Counted from the first letter of the stretch, positions 26,001-33,501 are shown. The stretch is 64,000 nucleotides of DNA from Carnobacterium_B sp040274945 (GCF_040274945.1 NZ_JBEMAR010000006.1:62001-126000); one strand, 5' to 3'. The notes: generated from the letters alone by a model not told the origin. Numbers and translations: made by a program.

Positions 26001-26792
26001 ATGGACTGGAATAAGGAAATACAAGGCTTAGAAACTGATTTTTCTTCTTATATGGAAAGCGGAATTTACATCCATGATGGAATGAAACTGTTATTTAGCA
26101 AAAACAAAGAAGAGTTGTTTCCTTCAGCAAGCATTATTAAGCTTCCTATTTACCTCTATTATTATGAACAAGCCATTCAAGGAAAATTCAATTTAATGGA
26201 TAGAGTGAACGTATCAAACAAAGGGCGTGCTAATGGATCTGGAGTAATGCACGTTTTGACCTCCATTGAAGACTGGAGTGTTGAAGAACTCTTACAATTA
26301 ATGATTGCTGTTTCAGACAATGAAGCAACAAATCAGCTGATCTCTTATGCGGGGTTAGAGAACTTGCAAGCATGGATAAAAGAAAAAACATGGAATGAAG
26401 AAATGGCTTTAAGACGATACTTAATGGATTATGAGTCTGGTTTAGTCAATGAAGTGACACCACAAGGAGCTGTGTCAGTTTTAAAAGAAATCATGGAACT
26501 TGGAAGAAACTATCCATTATGGAAAAATCAGATAGAAAAACCATTTTTATTGCAGCAGTTTCGAACAGGTCTTCCAGGATATTTAGATGAGAGAGAGATT
26601 CCTATTCTAGAGATGTTAAATAAAACTGGCGAAGACAATGAGATTCGCCACGATGTTGCTTTATTTCGGTACAACGATCGAGTAGTATATATCGCTGCCT
26701 TAAATAAAAATGTAAAAGAAGAAGCCAAGGCAATTGAATGGATGCAAGAATTAGGAAAATTAGCGTTTAAATTTTTAACGAATGCTGACTAA
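26001..26792 (+). CDS. Class A beta-lactamase-like serine hydrolase
   Basis: A 263-residue serine hydrolase with all three penicillin-interacting motifs: SxxK in SASIIK (about residue 45), SDN in SDNEATN (about residue 106) and KTG in NKTGED. No signal peptide is present, so it should be cytoplasmic and is unlikely to protect against beta-lactams. It may act on cell-wall peptides as a D-Ala or amide hydrolase. ATG 26001 follows GAGGGTGA; an earlier ATG forms part of that site. It is followed by an NlpC/P60 peptidase and a peptide-binding lipoprotein, a grouping that points to muropeptide recycling. Confidence 0.85.
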   Translation: MDWNKEIQGLETDFSSYMESGIYIHDGMKLLFSKNKEELFPSASIIKLPIYLYYYEQAIQGKFNLMDRVNVSNKGRANGSGVMHVLTSIEDWSVEELLQLMIAVSDNEATNQLISYAGLENLQAWIKEKTWNEEMALRRYLMDYESGLVNEVTPQGAVSVLKEIMELGRNYPLWKNQIEKPFLLQQFRTGLPGYLDEREIPILEMLNKTGEDNEIRHDVALFRYNDRVVYIAALNKNVKEEAKAIEWMQELGKLAFKFLTNAD

Positions 26793-26849
26793 TCACCATC
26801 CTTCTAGCTGATAGAATTGAAAAATTGGCAGTAAGGAGAGAACAACTAA

Positions 26850-27737
26850 ATGAAAAAAATGGTTAATGTGGCGACAACTTTTTTATGGTCAAAAAATAAG
26901 GATCATCCGGTTCAGGAAAAAATAAAAAAACAACAGACAAAACAACAGTTTTATACATTATCCGATGAGGAGGTTTTAAGCCTTTATAAGGATCGCTTGG
27001 TAGATTCAGAATTGCTTTATGGGGATATTGTTGAAGTCTCTGAAATTGTAGGAGAATACGCAAAGGTAACCGTTCTAAAACAAGCTTTTAAAAATGAACC
27101 TAAGGGATATCCCGGCTGGGTGATAGCTAAAAACCTCGTTCCTGTACCACAGGAATGGTCAGAAGAATTAGAACAAATTGCTGTCAATCAACCTACAGCA
27201 AAAATCCTATTTACCGAGGATAAACAAATTTTTCAATTCGTTTCGATAGGGACGATGTTATCTTTAATGGAAGAGACACCTAGTCAATACAAAGTTATGA
27301 CACCAGATGGGATTGGATTTGTAGCAAAAGAAGATGCTCATTTAGTTGAAAACTCTTCAATCAATGCTGCTGAACAACTGATTGGTCTCGCAAAATCATT
27401 TTTAGATTTGAGATATGTTTGGGCGGGAACAAGTGCTGCTGGATTCGATTGCTCCGGATTTGTCTATACCTTGTTTCGAACGTTTAATATTTGGTTGAGC
27501 AGGGATGCTCAAGAACAAGTTTTTGAAGGAGAAGTTCATTCGTATGAAGAAGCAATTCCTGGAGATTTGTTGTTTTTTGCCTATCAAGAAGGCAATGGAG
27601 AAGTGCATCATGTAGGCATTTATCTAGGAGAGGATCAAATGATTCATTCACAAACTCCTGGATCAAAAGTAATCATAACAAAGCTTGAAGGGACTAAGTA
27701 TCAAAAAGAATTATGTGCAGTCAGACGTTTTTTTTAA
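26850..27737 (+). CDS. NlpC/P60 peptidase, YkfC-like
   Basis: A 295-residue cysteine peptidase. Two SH3-like domains (about residues 35-165) precede an NlpC/P60 domain with catalytic Cys in FDCSGFVYTLF, His in GEVHHVGIYLG and a third polar residue in MIHSQTPG. The layout matches YkfC-type gamma-D-glutamyl-diamino-acid endopeptidases, which cut L-Ala-D-Glu from imported murein peptides. No signal peptide is seen, so it works in the cytoplasm. AAGGAG lies 12 bases before the ATG. The gene sits between the serine hydrolase and the peptide-binding protein in one apparent operon. Confidence 0.88.
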   Translation: MKKMVNVATTFLWSKNKDHPVQEKIKKQQTKQQFYTLSDEEVLSLYKDRLVDSELLYGDIVEVSEIVGEYAKVTVLKQAFKNEPKGYPGWVIAKNLVPVPQEWSEELEQIAVNQPTAKILFTEDKQIFQFVSIGTMLSLMEETPSQYKVMTPDGIGFVAKEDAHLVENSSINAAEQLIGLAKSFLDLRYVWAGTSAAGFDCSGFVYTLFRTFNIWLSRDAQEQVFEGEVHSYEEAIPGDLLFFAYQEGNGEVHHVGIYLGEDQMIHSQTPGSKVIITKLEGTKYQKELCAVRRFF

Positions 27738-27771
27738 AATTATAAAAAAGAAGAGGAAAGGGTGAAAATCA

Positions 27772-29445
27772 ATGAACTATCAAATAAAAGGTTTGGGAAT
27801 ACTTAGTTTAGCCGTTTTATTAACTGCATGCGGAGGTACAGAAACAAATGGGTCATCAACAGAAAGCAATTCAGCTGATGGAGAAAAAAACTTAGCAGAC
27901 ACTCAAGAACTGCGTTTAACTGCAGCATCAGAAATTCCATCTATGGATACAGCTTTAGCAACCGATTTAACCAGTTTTACCGTTATGAACAATGTATTTG
28001 AAGGACTATATGTTCTAGGACCAGATGCTGAGCCTGTCTTAGGTGTGGCAGCTGAAGAACCTACTATTAGTGAAGATGGAAAAACGTACACTTTTAAGCT
28101 ACGAGAAGATGCAGTTTGGTCCAATGGGGAACCTGTAACTGCGGATGATTTTGTCTATGCCTGGCAAAAAGTTGTGGCACCTGAAACAGCTAGTGGGTAT
28201 GCATATATGTTTGATGGGTTAATTCAAAATGCTACTGAAATTATCAATGACGAAATGGATCCAACTGAGTTAGGTATTAAAGCGCTGAGCGATACCGAAT
28301 TAGAGATCACATTGATGCAGCCCACATCTTATTTTGATCAATTATTGACTTTGCCGTTTTTCTTTCCTCAAAATAGAGCATTTGCCCAAGAACAAGGGGA
28401 TGAATATGGCAGTACGAATGAAACATTAGTTTATAATGGGCCTTTTGTATTAGAAGGATGGAATCAAGCAAGTAGTGTTGGATGGACGTTTGAAAAAAAT
28501 GAAGATTATTGGGATGCTGACTCAGTTGTTTTAGACACGGTAACAGTTGATGTAATCAAAGAAGTAACAACTGAGTTGAATTTATTTGAAAATGGCGATA
28601 CAGACATTGCCTTTTTATCTGGGAATTTTGTTTCACAATATAGTGATGACCCTAATTTTCATTCTTCACTAAATGCGACAACATTCTATATTGAAATGAA
28701 TCGCTTAAATAACGAGGAAGAAACAGAATTAAGCAATGCAAATATTCGTTTAGCGATTGCATCTGCAATTGATAAAGATGGCTATGTTAATAACGTCTTA
28801 CAAGACGGATCAGCTTCTATCGATGGATTTGTTCCTGCTGGTTTAGCAAGTAATCCAACATCAAAATCAGATTTCCGTGAAGATGCTGGAAATTTATTGC
28901 CCTATGACTTAGAAAAAGCTACAGAAGCTTGGGATGCTGGGTTATCTGAATTAGGAACAGATAGTATTGAATTAGAGTTAATCACCTCAGATACAGAAGA
29001 TTCAAAACGTTTGGCTGAATATTTGCAGGATCAATTGCAAAAGAATTTACCAGGACTGATTGTTACATTGAGAAGTATGCCTTTCAGTATGAAATTAGAA
29101 ACAGTACGTGAAGGAAACTATGATATGGCTGTCAACTCATGGATCGCTGACTTTGCAGATCCAATCAATTATGTAGAGCGCTTTGATACAGACATCAATC
29201 GTATGAATTATTCGAACCCAGATGTAGATGCTTTAGTAGATACAGCAAAGGCAACGTTTGATGATGACGAAGCACGTTGGGAAACACTAGTAGAGATTGA
29301 AAAGGTTTCTTTAGGTGAAGATGCAGCTTTGGCACCGTTATACCAATCAGCTGATTCTTACTTATTGAATTCAAAAGTTAAAGACTATTATAAACGTGTT
29401 TTCGGTCCAGATAGTTACAAATGGACATGGATAGAAGCAGAATAA
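27772..29445 (+). CDS. oppA: Oligopeptide ABC transporter substrate-binding lipoprotein
   Basis: A 557-residue family-5 solute-binding protein. The lipoprotein signal peptide ends in LLTAC (lipid Cys at about residue 20). The family core LREDAVWSNGEPVTADDFVYAW and KNEDYWDADSV is present, as is the ADFADPINYV segment. GAGGAAAGGGTG precedes ATG 27772. No permease or ATPase gene follows, so it must dock to an Opp/Dpp permease encoded elsewhere. Coupling with the two upstream hydrolases suggests murein peptides as cargo (compare MppA), but ordinary oligopeptides are equally possible. Confidence 0.9.
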   Translation: MNYQIKGLGILSLAVLLTACGGTETNGSSTESNSADGEKNLADTQELRLTAASEIPSMDTALATDLTSFTVMNNVFEGLYVLGPDAEPVLGVAAEEPTISEDGKTYTFKLREDAVWSNGEPVTADDFVYAWQKVVAPETASGYAYMFDGLIQNATEIINDEMDPTELGIKALSDTELEITLMQPTSYFDQLLTLPFFFPQNRAFAQEQGDEYGSTNETLVYNGPFVLEGWNQASSVGWTFEKNEDYWDADSVVLDTVTVDVIKEVTTELNLFENGDTDIAFLSGNFVSQYSDDPNFHSSLNATTFYIEMNRLNNEEETELSNANIRLAIASAIDKDGYVNNVLQDGSASIDGFVPAGLASNPTSKSDFREDAGNLLPYDLEKATEAWDAGLSELGTDSIELELITSDTEDSKRLAEYLQDQLQKNLPGLIVTLRSMPFSMKLETVREGNYDMAVNSWIADFADPINYVERFDTDINRMNYSNPDVDALVDTAKATFDDDEARWETLVEIEKVSLGEDAALAPLYQSADSYLLNSKVKDYYKRVFGPDSYKWTWIEAE

Positions 29446-29467
29446 GCAAAAATAATATAAAACAAGG

Positions 29468-29690
29468 TGCTGACCCCTAAAAGCTAGAGTTTTTATTGTA
29501 TAGCTGATTGGCTGGTTTGAGTTCGGTATTCGACCGAACTTAAACCAGCCAATTTTTCTTTTGATTGAACGTGAATAGACCAATCAATATATTCTTCGAT
29601 TCTTACTTCAATTCTTCATAACGAACGAGTTTTCCCCCATTGTATATTTCTTGATTGAAGATACTAACGGTTTCTCTTTTAAAAATTCCA
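29468..29690 (-). mobile_element. IS3-family (IS150 group) 3'-end remnant
   Basis: The minus strand retains the end of an IS3-type transposase: EIYNGGKLVRYEELK, then after a frameshift RIEEYIDW and KLAGLSSVEYRTQTSQ, stop at 29493-29495. These match the conserved end (YEELK..EYIDYYN..KLAGxSPVEYRTQTSQ). A terminal inverted repeat of the type TGCTGACCCCTAAAAGCTAG follows at 29468-29487. The rest of the element and the DDE triad are lost. The 19-bp hairpin at 29507-29558 lies inside the coding end and also serves as a terminator for oppA. Confidence 0.75.
29507..29558 (+). terminator. Hairpin serving as terminator after oppA
   Basis: TTGGCTGGTTTGAGTTCGG pairs with CCGAACTTAAACCAGCCAA (one mismatch), followed by TTTTTCTT. 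It overlaps the IS remnant. Confidence 0.8.
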
Positions 29691-29728
29691 TTATATCTTT
29701 AAATTTTTAAGGTCTTTCATAGTTAATT

Positions 29729-29899
29729 TTACAGAGTATCCCAATCGATATCCTTGAATAGCGACCCAGTCTTTTTACTGACCATAACCGATTCACTTTC
29801 TTCATTGTTACCTGGTATGTGAATGGGTTCATTGGTTTGGTTGACGTCTTTCAATAATGGGTAAAAGACTTTTCTAGCTTGATTAGGATTAACGATCGA
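29729..29899 (-). pseudogene. Phd/YefM-like antitoxin remnant
   Basis: A 56-codon open stretch on the minus strand reads VNPNQARKVFYPLLKDVNQ at its start and later VMVSKKTGSLFKDIDW, which resembles the N-terminal half of Phd/YefM antitoxins (xARKxFYxLLKDVNxxxEP.. VLISKxDW). A good AAAGGAGG lies upstream but there is no ATG, GTG or TTG at a useful distance, and the toxin gene is missing. It is most likely the debris of a toxin-antitoxin pair, next to the IS3 remnant and downstream of cassette site a. Confidence 0.5.
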
Positions 29900-29967
29900 T
29901 TAAGCTATTCCTCCTTTTAATTTCTTTTATTTTGACGTACTTATTCAAGTAGATCAAAATATTTTAA

Positions 29968-29995
29968 ACACATGAAATTGCTTAAAAACGTGTAT
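29968..29995 (-). repeat. 28-bp island repeat, site a
   Basis: Minus strand: ATACACG, 14 bases, CATGTGT. This is one of six sites with the same arms, spacer length and orientation. It follows the terminator of the XRE gene (ATGAACCC/GGGTTCAT at 29996-30022). Confidence 0.65.
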
Positions 29996-30040
29996 CATGA
30001 ACCCGTTAACCAAAGGGTTCATTTTAGCCTAACAAGTAAT

Positions 30041-30394
30041 TTATTGAGTATAGTAAGCCCAACCTTTTCCAATTGCATGTCCAGCTAAATAAAAGAAAGC
30101 TATTATGAGTAAGCCATAACAAATTATCTTTAAAATCTCTTTTATATTTTGATATTTTTTTAAATCATTTGTATCTTTTTTGATTTTTTTCATAAGATTG
30201 ACATCCCCCTTTAACATATAATCTAAAGATAATTGATAAAAATCACTGATTTTAATTAATGTTGAAATATCAGGGAAACTTTTTCCAACTTCCCAACTTG
30301 ACACTGTTTGTCGTGTGACATTCAAATGATCAGCAACATGCTGTTGAGTTAGATCAAGCTCTTTTCTTTTTTCTTTTAAAATCTCATTTAGCAT
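30041..30394 (-). CDS. XRE-family regulator with C-terminal membrane helix
   Basis: A 117-residue protein: residues 4-60 are an XRE/Cro helix-turn-helix (LTQQHVADHLNVTRQTVSSW), a basic linker follows, and one transmembrane helix lies at about 88-108 (IICYGLLIIAFFYLAG). Membrane-tethered XRE regulators of this size are frequent in lactobacilli and enterococci near bacteriocin or immunity genes; targets are unknown. Start ATG follows GGGAGA. It is one of several such regulators in the 30-47 kb island and lies between cassette sites b and a. Confidence 0.85.
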   Translation of the reverse strand: MLNEILKEKRKELDLTQQHVADHLNVTRQTVSSWEVGKSFPDISTLIKISDFYQLSLDYMLKGDVNLMKKIKKDTNDLKKYQNIKEILKIICYGLLIIAFFYLAGHAIGKGWAYYTQ

Positions 30395-30521
30395 TGTATT
30401 TATCTCCCAAATTTAGAATAATGTGTTTTGAAAAGGTCTCCTAGCAATTAAAAATTGCTAGCTCACATATTTTTAGCAAATCTCAATTGCAACGTTATTA
30501 TATCAGTCTTTGCGACTTAAT

Positions 30522-30560
30522 AAAAAAAGGTTTGTCATAATAAGACAAATCCTTTTTTTA
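30522..30560. terminator. Terminator upstream of the XRE gene
   Basis: AAAGG-TTTGTC pairs with GACAAA-TCCTTT, with A and T runs on both sides. It would end the 29-residue mini-gene on the minus strand. Confidence 0.8.
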
Positions 30561-30589
30561 TTTTAGGACACCCTGTTTTAGGTAAAATT

Positions 30590-30679
30590 TTAAGGTAATA
30601 AAGCAAAAACGATAGTAGAAATTAAATCAAATATAGCTCCAATAAATTTTTTAGTAGAATAAGTTAAATTTTTGAACAT
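30590..30679 (-). CDS. 29-residue hydrophobic peptide
   Basis: A short frame with GGAGA eight bases upstream of ATG. The product starts MFKNLTYSTKKFIGAIFDLI and ends STIVFALLP: a short basic head, then an amphipathic to hydrophobic helix, net charge about +2. It has its own site b and possible TATAAA upstream, and a terminator downstream, so it is laid out as an independent unit. It could be a leaderless bacteriocin, a PSM-like peptide or a type I toxin; nothing in the sequence decides. It may also be non-coding. Confidence 0.45.
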   Translation of the reverse strand: MFKNLTYSTKKFIGAIFDLISTIVFALLP

Positions 30680-30713
30680 AGTTTTCAAATCTCCATTCTT
30701 TTTATAGTTACGG

Positions 30714-30741
30714 ATACATAAAATTAGATAGAATCGTGTTC
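30714..30741 (-). repeat. 28-bp island repeat, site b
   Basis: Minus strand: GAACACG, 14 bases, TATGTAT. It has the same spacer length as the other sites and lies between the terminator of the 107-residue membrane-protein gene and the 29-residue peptide gene. Confidence 0.6.
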
Positions 30742-30751
30742 TTTAAATAAA

Positions 30752-30785
30752 AAATAGAGCCCCTAATTATGGGTGCTCTATTTTA
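30752..30785. terminator. Terminator after the 107-residue membrane protein
   Basis: AAAATAGAGC-CCC pairs with GGGT-GCTCTATTTT. It is symmetrical enough to work in both directions. Confidence 0.85.
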
Positions 30786-30811
30786 TTATCTAATGTTCAT
30801 TTTATACTTTA

Positions 30812-31135
30812 TTACATATGTAAAAAAAATAACAATAGATACATAAAAGTACTTAAATATACAAGTACAACACAAATTTTATTAAAAATGGTTAAACTAT
30901 TAAAGTTTAGTTTAACTGAAAAGATAATGATCGAACAAATATTCATGATAGATAAAATTAGTAAAATAGCTGAGTTCTTTCCTATAAATGGGTCAAGTAG
31001 GCCTAAAATAAATGGCGCTATTAATGAAAACCAAAACATAAAAAATAATAATTTATTTACGAAACCTTTCCTTTCATTACTATTGAATAAAATTAAACCA
31101 CCTATGATACCTGTAAACGGTAATATTTCTAACAT
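30812..31135 (-). CDS. Small four-helix membrane protein
   Basis: A 107-residue, very hydrophobic protein with three to four predicted helices and a basic loop (NSNERKGFVNK) after the first. No known family was recognised. GTGAGG lies ten bases before the ATG. The gene sits as a single unit between cassette sites g and b, with its own terminator. Small hydrophobic proteins in such places are often immunity proteins, but that is only a guess. Confidence 0.6.
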   Translation of the reverse strand: MLEILPFTGIIGGLILFNSNERKGFVNKLLFFMFWFSLIAPFILGLLDPFIGKNSAILLILSIMNICSIIIFSVKLNFNSLTIFNKICVVLVYLSTFMYLLLFFLHM

Positions 31136-31319
31136 ATTCTATCTACCTCACATTCTGATTACCTATAGTTTATAATAATTAGTAGTCTGTTGTCTAAGTA
31201 TTTTGAATTATGGTCAGTATAGCGGTACTTTTAGACTCTGCTAAGAGCTAACACTATTCTTCAAAATACGATTACTTCTAAATAAAACCCTTCTGTAAAT
31301 GTTAAAACGATTTAAAACC

Positions 31320-31347
31320 ATACATTAAATTACATAGATTAATGTAT
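31320..31347 (-). repeat. 28-bp island repeat, site g
   Basis: Minus strand: ATACATT, 14 bases, AATGTAT. It lies between the bacteriocin locus and the 107-residue membrane-protein gene. The rest of 31136-31845 holds a terminator and no convincing gene. Confidence 0.6.
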
Positions 31348-31466
31348 CGAAGAAATAGTTAACTTTAGTTGATTACACTAAATAAATACTGAAGTATCAA
31401 ACACCTTTGGGAATATTTTTGAGTTACGTACACGAACAGATTTGTCTAGCTTATATTGACAAACGA

Positions 31467-31507
31467 AAAAAGAGCAGAAAATTAATGGATTTTCTGCTCT
31501 TTTTTTA
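31467..31507. terminator. Terminator-like hairpin left of the bacteriocin locus
   Basis: GAGCAGAAAAT and ATTTTCTGCTC form a perfect 11-bp stem with A and T runs on either side. No gene ends directly at it on the plus strand. Confidence 0.7.
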
Positions 31508-31845
31508 AGGTTCAGATGATGATATCTTTGGTCAATGATATTTTGATATATAAATTACTTACTAATGGACATAGTATTAAACTAAATAAATGCATGAATA
31601 TTTCATTACAAAGATTATTTGTATCTATTTATACACAAAAATTTGATTATTTAGATCCTATTTAGATCCTATTAAGCATACTGAAATCTATATTGATAGC
31701 TATCTATATTAAAATAAGTAAGGATATAGTACTTTAATAGCTACTTTTTCTATTTATGTATTTCTTTTATAAAATATAAATCACTTCTTCTCTATAACTA
31801 TATATATGACTTTTCAACAAAATATATTAAAGTACTTAATTAAAA

Positions 31846-31908
31846 TTAACCTATTCCAATGACGTCCCAAACTAAAAGTCTCATTATAAGTACCCCCCTC
31901 TCATACAT
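31846..31908 (-). CDS. SHP-like mini-ORF, divergent from the Rgg gene
   Basis: A 20-codon frame (or 12 codons from the second ATG, 31884, which has GAGAGGGGGG upstream). It begins MYERGVLI, continues MRLLVW and ends DVIGIG. Short hydrophobic pheromones (SHPs) of streptococcal Rgg regulators are encoded beside the regulator, often divergently; their active C-terminus begins with Asp or Glu, is Ile/Val-rich and ends in Gly. This ORF fits position and C-terminal pattern, though it is short. A TATAGT hexamer lies at 31927-31932 (minus), with the shared operator upstream. It could be chance. Confidence 0.35.
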   Translation of the reverse strand: MYERGVLIMRLLVWDVIGIG

Positions 31909-31934
31909 ATATGTTAAAGTGGGGGTACTATAAT
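31889..31934 (+). promoter_or_regulatory. Inverted repeat and promoter of the Rgg gene
   Basis: AGTACCCCC (31889-31897) and GGGGGTACT (31921-31929) are perfect inverted repeats 23 bases apart. The second arm abuts a consensus TATAAT at 31929-31934. No good -35 is present, so the promoter probably depends on a bound regulator. The SHP-like ORF overlaps it on the other strand. Confidence 0.55.
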
Positions 31935-31944
31935 TAAAGTTTAT

Positions 31945-31960
31945 GTTAACTATTGTTAAC
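31945..31960. promoter_or_regulatory. Shared operator, copy 1 (upstream of the Rgg gene)
   Basis: GTTAACTATTGTTAAC is a dyad that recurs with one change at 33172-33187 in the precursor promoter. Here it lies just downstream of the Rgg -10, a position that would allow autorepression. Confidence 0.6.
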
Positions 31961-31983
31961 TTAAAGTGCTGGAGGAAAAATTT

Positions 31984-32865
31984 GTGAAATCCGGGGAAGT
32001 TATTAGATACATTAGATTATCGAAAAAATTAAAGGCAAAAAGTGTATATGCAAATATTTTAAGTCGTCCTGCTATTTCAAAGTTTGAGAAGGGGATAAGT
32101 GATACCACGACGGATAAATTATTTGAGATATTAGATAACTTAAATATTACATTGGAAGAATTTTATTTTATTTATAATATCGACAAAGTAAAAGAGGAAA
32201 ATATTTTTCTTCAAGAATATTTTGAATCGTTTTACTCTGCTAATATTGAAAAGTTATTAATAATTAGAAATAACAGTAAGAAAGCATTTGATAAAACTAA
32301 TAAAATAAAAAATTTACATTATTCTGCCTTAGCAGACTTAACAATTAGTTATATTTCTCAAAAAGAAGTAAATAGCGAGAGCTTAGAAGTATTAAAAAAA
32401 TATCTTATTGAATGTGAAGAGTGGAATTATTATGAGTTAATATTATTTACTAATGCATTAGATTTTTTTTCTGAAGACTTGATATTATTACTTTTTAAAA
32501 GAGCAAAAAAGAAGTTAGTTTCATTTAGACAAATCAGAAAATATAACAATGAAGTTTTTGTACTAGTATTAAATATTTTAATCTTTTTTATAGAAAAAAA
32601 TGATATTGAAAAAAGTAGTTTTTTTTACAACGAACTTTTAAATAGCACTTCCGAAACAAATAATAAAATGTATGAAAAAACGATGATCATTTTTTTGAAT
32701 TATCTATTACAGATAATGAAAACAAAAAGGGAGTCAACGAACGAAGTAGAAAAAATTATTTCTATATTCAATTTTTTAAATATGCCCTTAAAAGCAAAAC
32801 AATGCTCTTTATTACATGAGACTGTGAAGAGTAATAATTTAACCAGTTCAGTCAATAATAGTTGA
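31984..32865 (+). CDS. Rgg/GadR/MutR-family transcriptional regulator
   Basis: A 293-residue protein: an N-terminal XRE helix-turn-helix at about residues 4-58 (RPAISKFEKGISDTTTDKLF) and a long all-helical C-terminal domain, the Rgg layout. Rgg proteins usually bind short peptide pheromones and control bacteriocin or competence genes. I chose GTG 31984, eight bases after GGAGG 31971-31975; a GTG at 31966 lies before that site. The gene stands upstream of the circular-bacteriocin precursor in the same direction and is separated from it by a terminator. A dyad shared by both promoters suggests that it controls both. Confidence 0.85.
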   Translation: MKSGEVIRYIRLSKKLKAKSVYANILSRPAISKFEKGISDTTTDKLFEILDNLNITLEEFYFIYNIDKVKEENIFLQEYFESFYSANIEKLLIIRNNSKKAFDKTNKIKNLHYSALADLTISYISQKEVNSESLEVLKKYLIECEEWNYYELILFTNALDFFSEDLILLLFKRAKKKLVSFRQIRKYNNEVFVLVLNILIFFIEKNDIEKSSFFYNELLNSTSETNNKMYEKTMIIFLNYLLQIMKTKRESTNEVEKIISIFNFLNMPLKAKQCSLLHETVKSNNLTSSVNNS

Positions 32866-32910
32866 TATCTTACTTTCAATTGTAAATGTAGATACTTAAT
32901 GTAATAACGT

Positions 32911-32944
32911 ATTGACAATATTAAATTTAATGTTGTCAATTTTT
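32911..32944 (+). terminator. Terminator after the Rgg gene
   Basis: ATTGACAA pairs with TTGTCAAT, followed by TTTT. Confidence 0.65.
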
Positions 32945-33157
32945 GTAGTATCAATAATTAAACTATAATTCAAAAATATTATGACATGTCTTTCAACATC
33001 ATTAGCCAAAATGTTTTTGAAAGTGTATTAATGTAATAAGGTGAATAAAAAATATGAAATTGTTTTTATTCATCCCGGGGAAAAAGCTTAGTTAATTACG
33101 ACATATATTAGTGAAATTAATGGGTATTTTTTTAAAATAAAAGGAGTCATAAGAAAG

Positions 33158-33201
33158 TTCATTATAAAAAAGTTAACTATTGTTTACTTTTTTATAATGA
33201 A
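33158..33201 (+). promoter_or_regulatory. Precursor promoter inside a 44-bp palindrome
   Basis: TTCATTATAAAAAAGT (33158-33173) and ACTTTTTTATAATGAA (33186-33201) are perfect 16-bp inverted repeats. The centre holds operator copy 2, GTTAACTATTGTTTAC (33172-33187). TATAAT at 33193-33198 is the -10; no consensus -35 exists, so activation by the bound regulator is likely. The start codon is 43 bases downstream of the palindrome. Confidence 0.7.
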
Positions 33202-33243
33202 AAAATAGATAATGTTATCTTTAATGAGAAGGAGGTGATAATT

Positions 33244-33501
33244 ATGAAAAAATTATTTGTATTAGCTACAGTCTTTACTGCGGGATTCTTTTTTGTTTCG
33301 CCAGATTTAACCAGTACATTAGGACTTAGTACATACGCTGCAAAAAAAGTAATTGATATTATTTCAGCTGCTTCTAGTGTGGCTGCAGTTGTTGGAATCA
33401 TTGCTGCAGTTGTTGGCGGTGGTGGTATTGGAGTTGGAATTTTAGCTACAGCAAAGGCTTTGGTTAAGAAATATGGTAAAAAGTATGCTGCTGCATGGTA
33501 A
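33244..33501 (+). CDS. Circular bacteriocin precursor (enterocin NKR-5-3B/amylocyclicin type)
   Basis: An 85-residue precursor: leader MKKLFVLATVFTAGFFFVSPD (21 residues, shown only to locate the cleavage), then a predicted 64-residue core from LTSTLG to KYAAAW. Within the core, YAAKKVIDII, VVGGGG, ATAKALVKKYG and the terminal AAAW closely follow the cores of enterocin NKR-5-3B and amylocyclicin as I remember them; both are 64 residues and are closed Leu1-Trp64. Five short amphipathic helices and a net charge of about +6 are expected, giving a membrane-permeabilising ring. ATG 33244 has a near-perfect GAAGGAGGTGAT upstream; a GTG three codons earlier lies within it. A hairpin follows directly. 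Confidence 0.93.
   Translation: MKKLFVLATVFTAGFFFVSPDLTSTLGLSTYAAKKVIDIISAASSVAAVVGIIAAVVGGGGIGVGILATAKALVKKYGKKYAAAW

Noticed and set aside
30404..30432. A possible seventh island site (AAATTTAGAATAATGTGTTTTG on the plus strand, cited by position).
   Set aside because: The arms do not match and it overlaps the ribosome-binding region of the XRE gene, unlike the other six sites.
31639..31675. Tandem TTTAGATCCTA repeat, considered as an iteron or regulator site.
   Set aside because: Only two copies in very AT-rich DNA with no linked gene start.
33054..33095. A 13-codon ORF (MKLFLFIPGKKLS) between the Rgg gene and the precursor, considered as a pheromone.
   Set aside because: Shorter than SHP precursors, without the Asp/Glu-Ile/Val-Gly ending and with only a weak AAGGTG site. 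The divergent ORF at 31846-31908 fits better.
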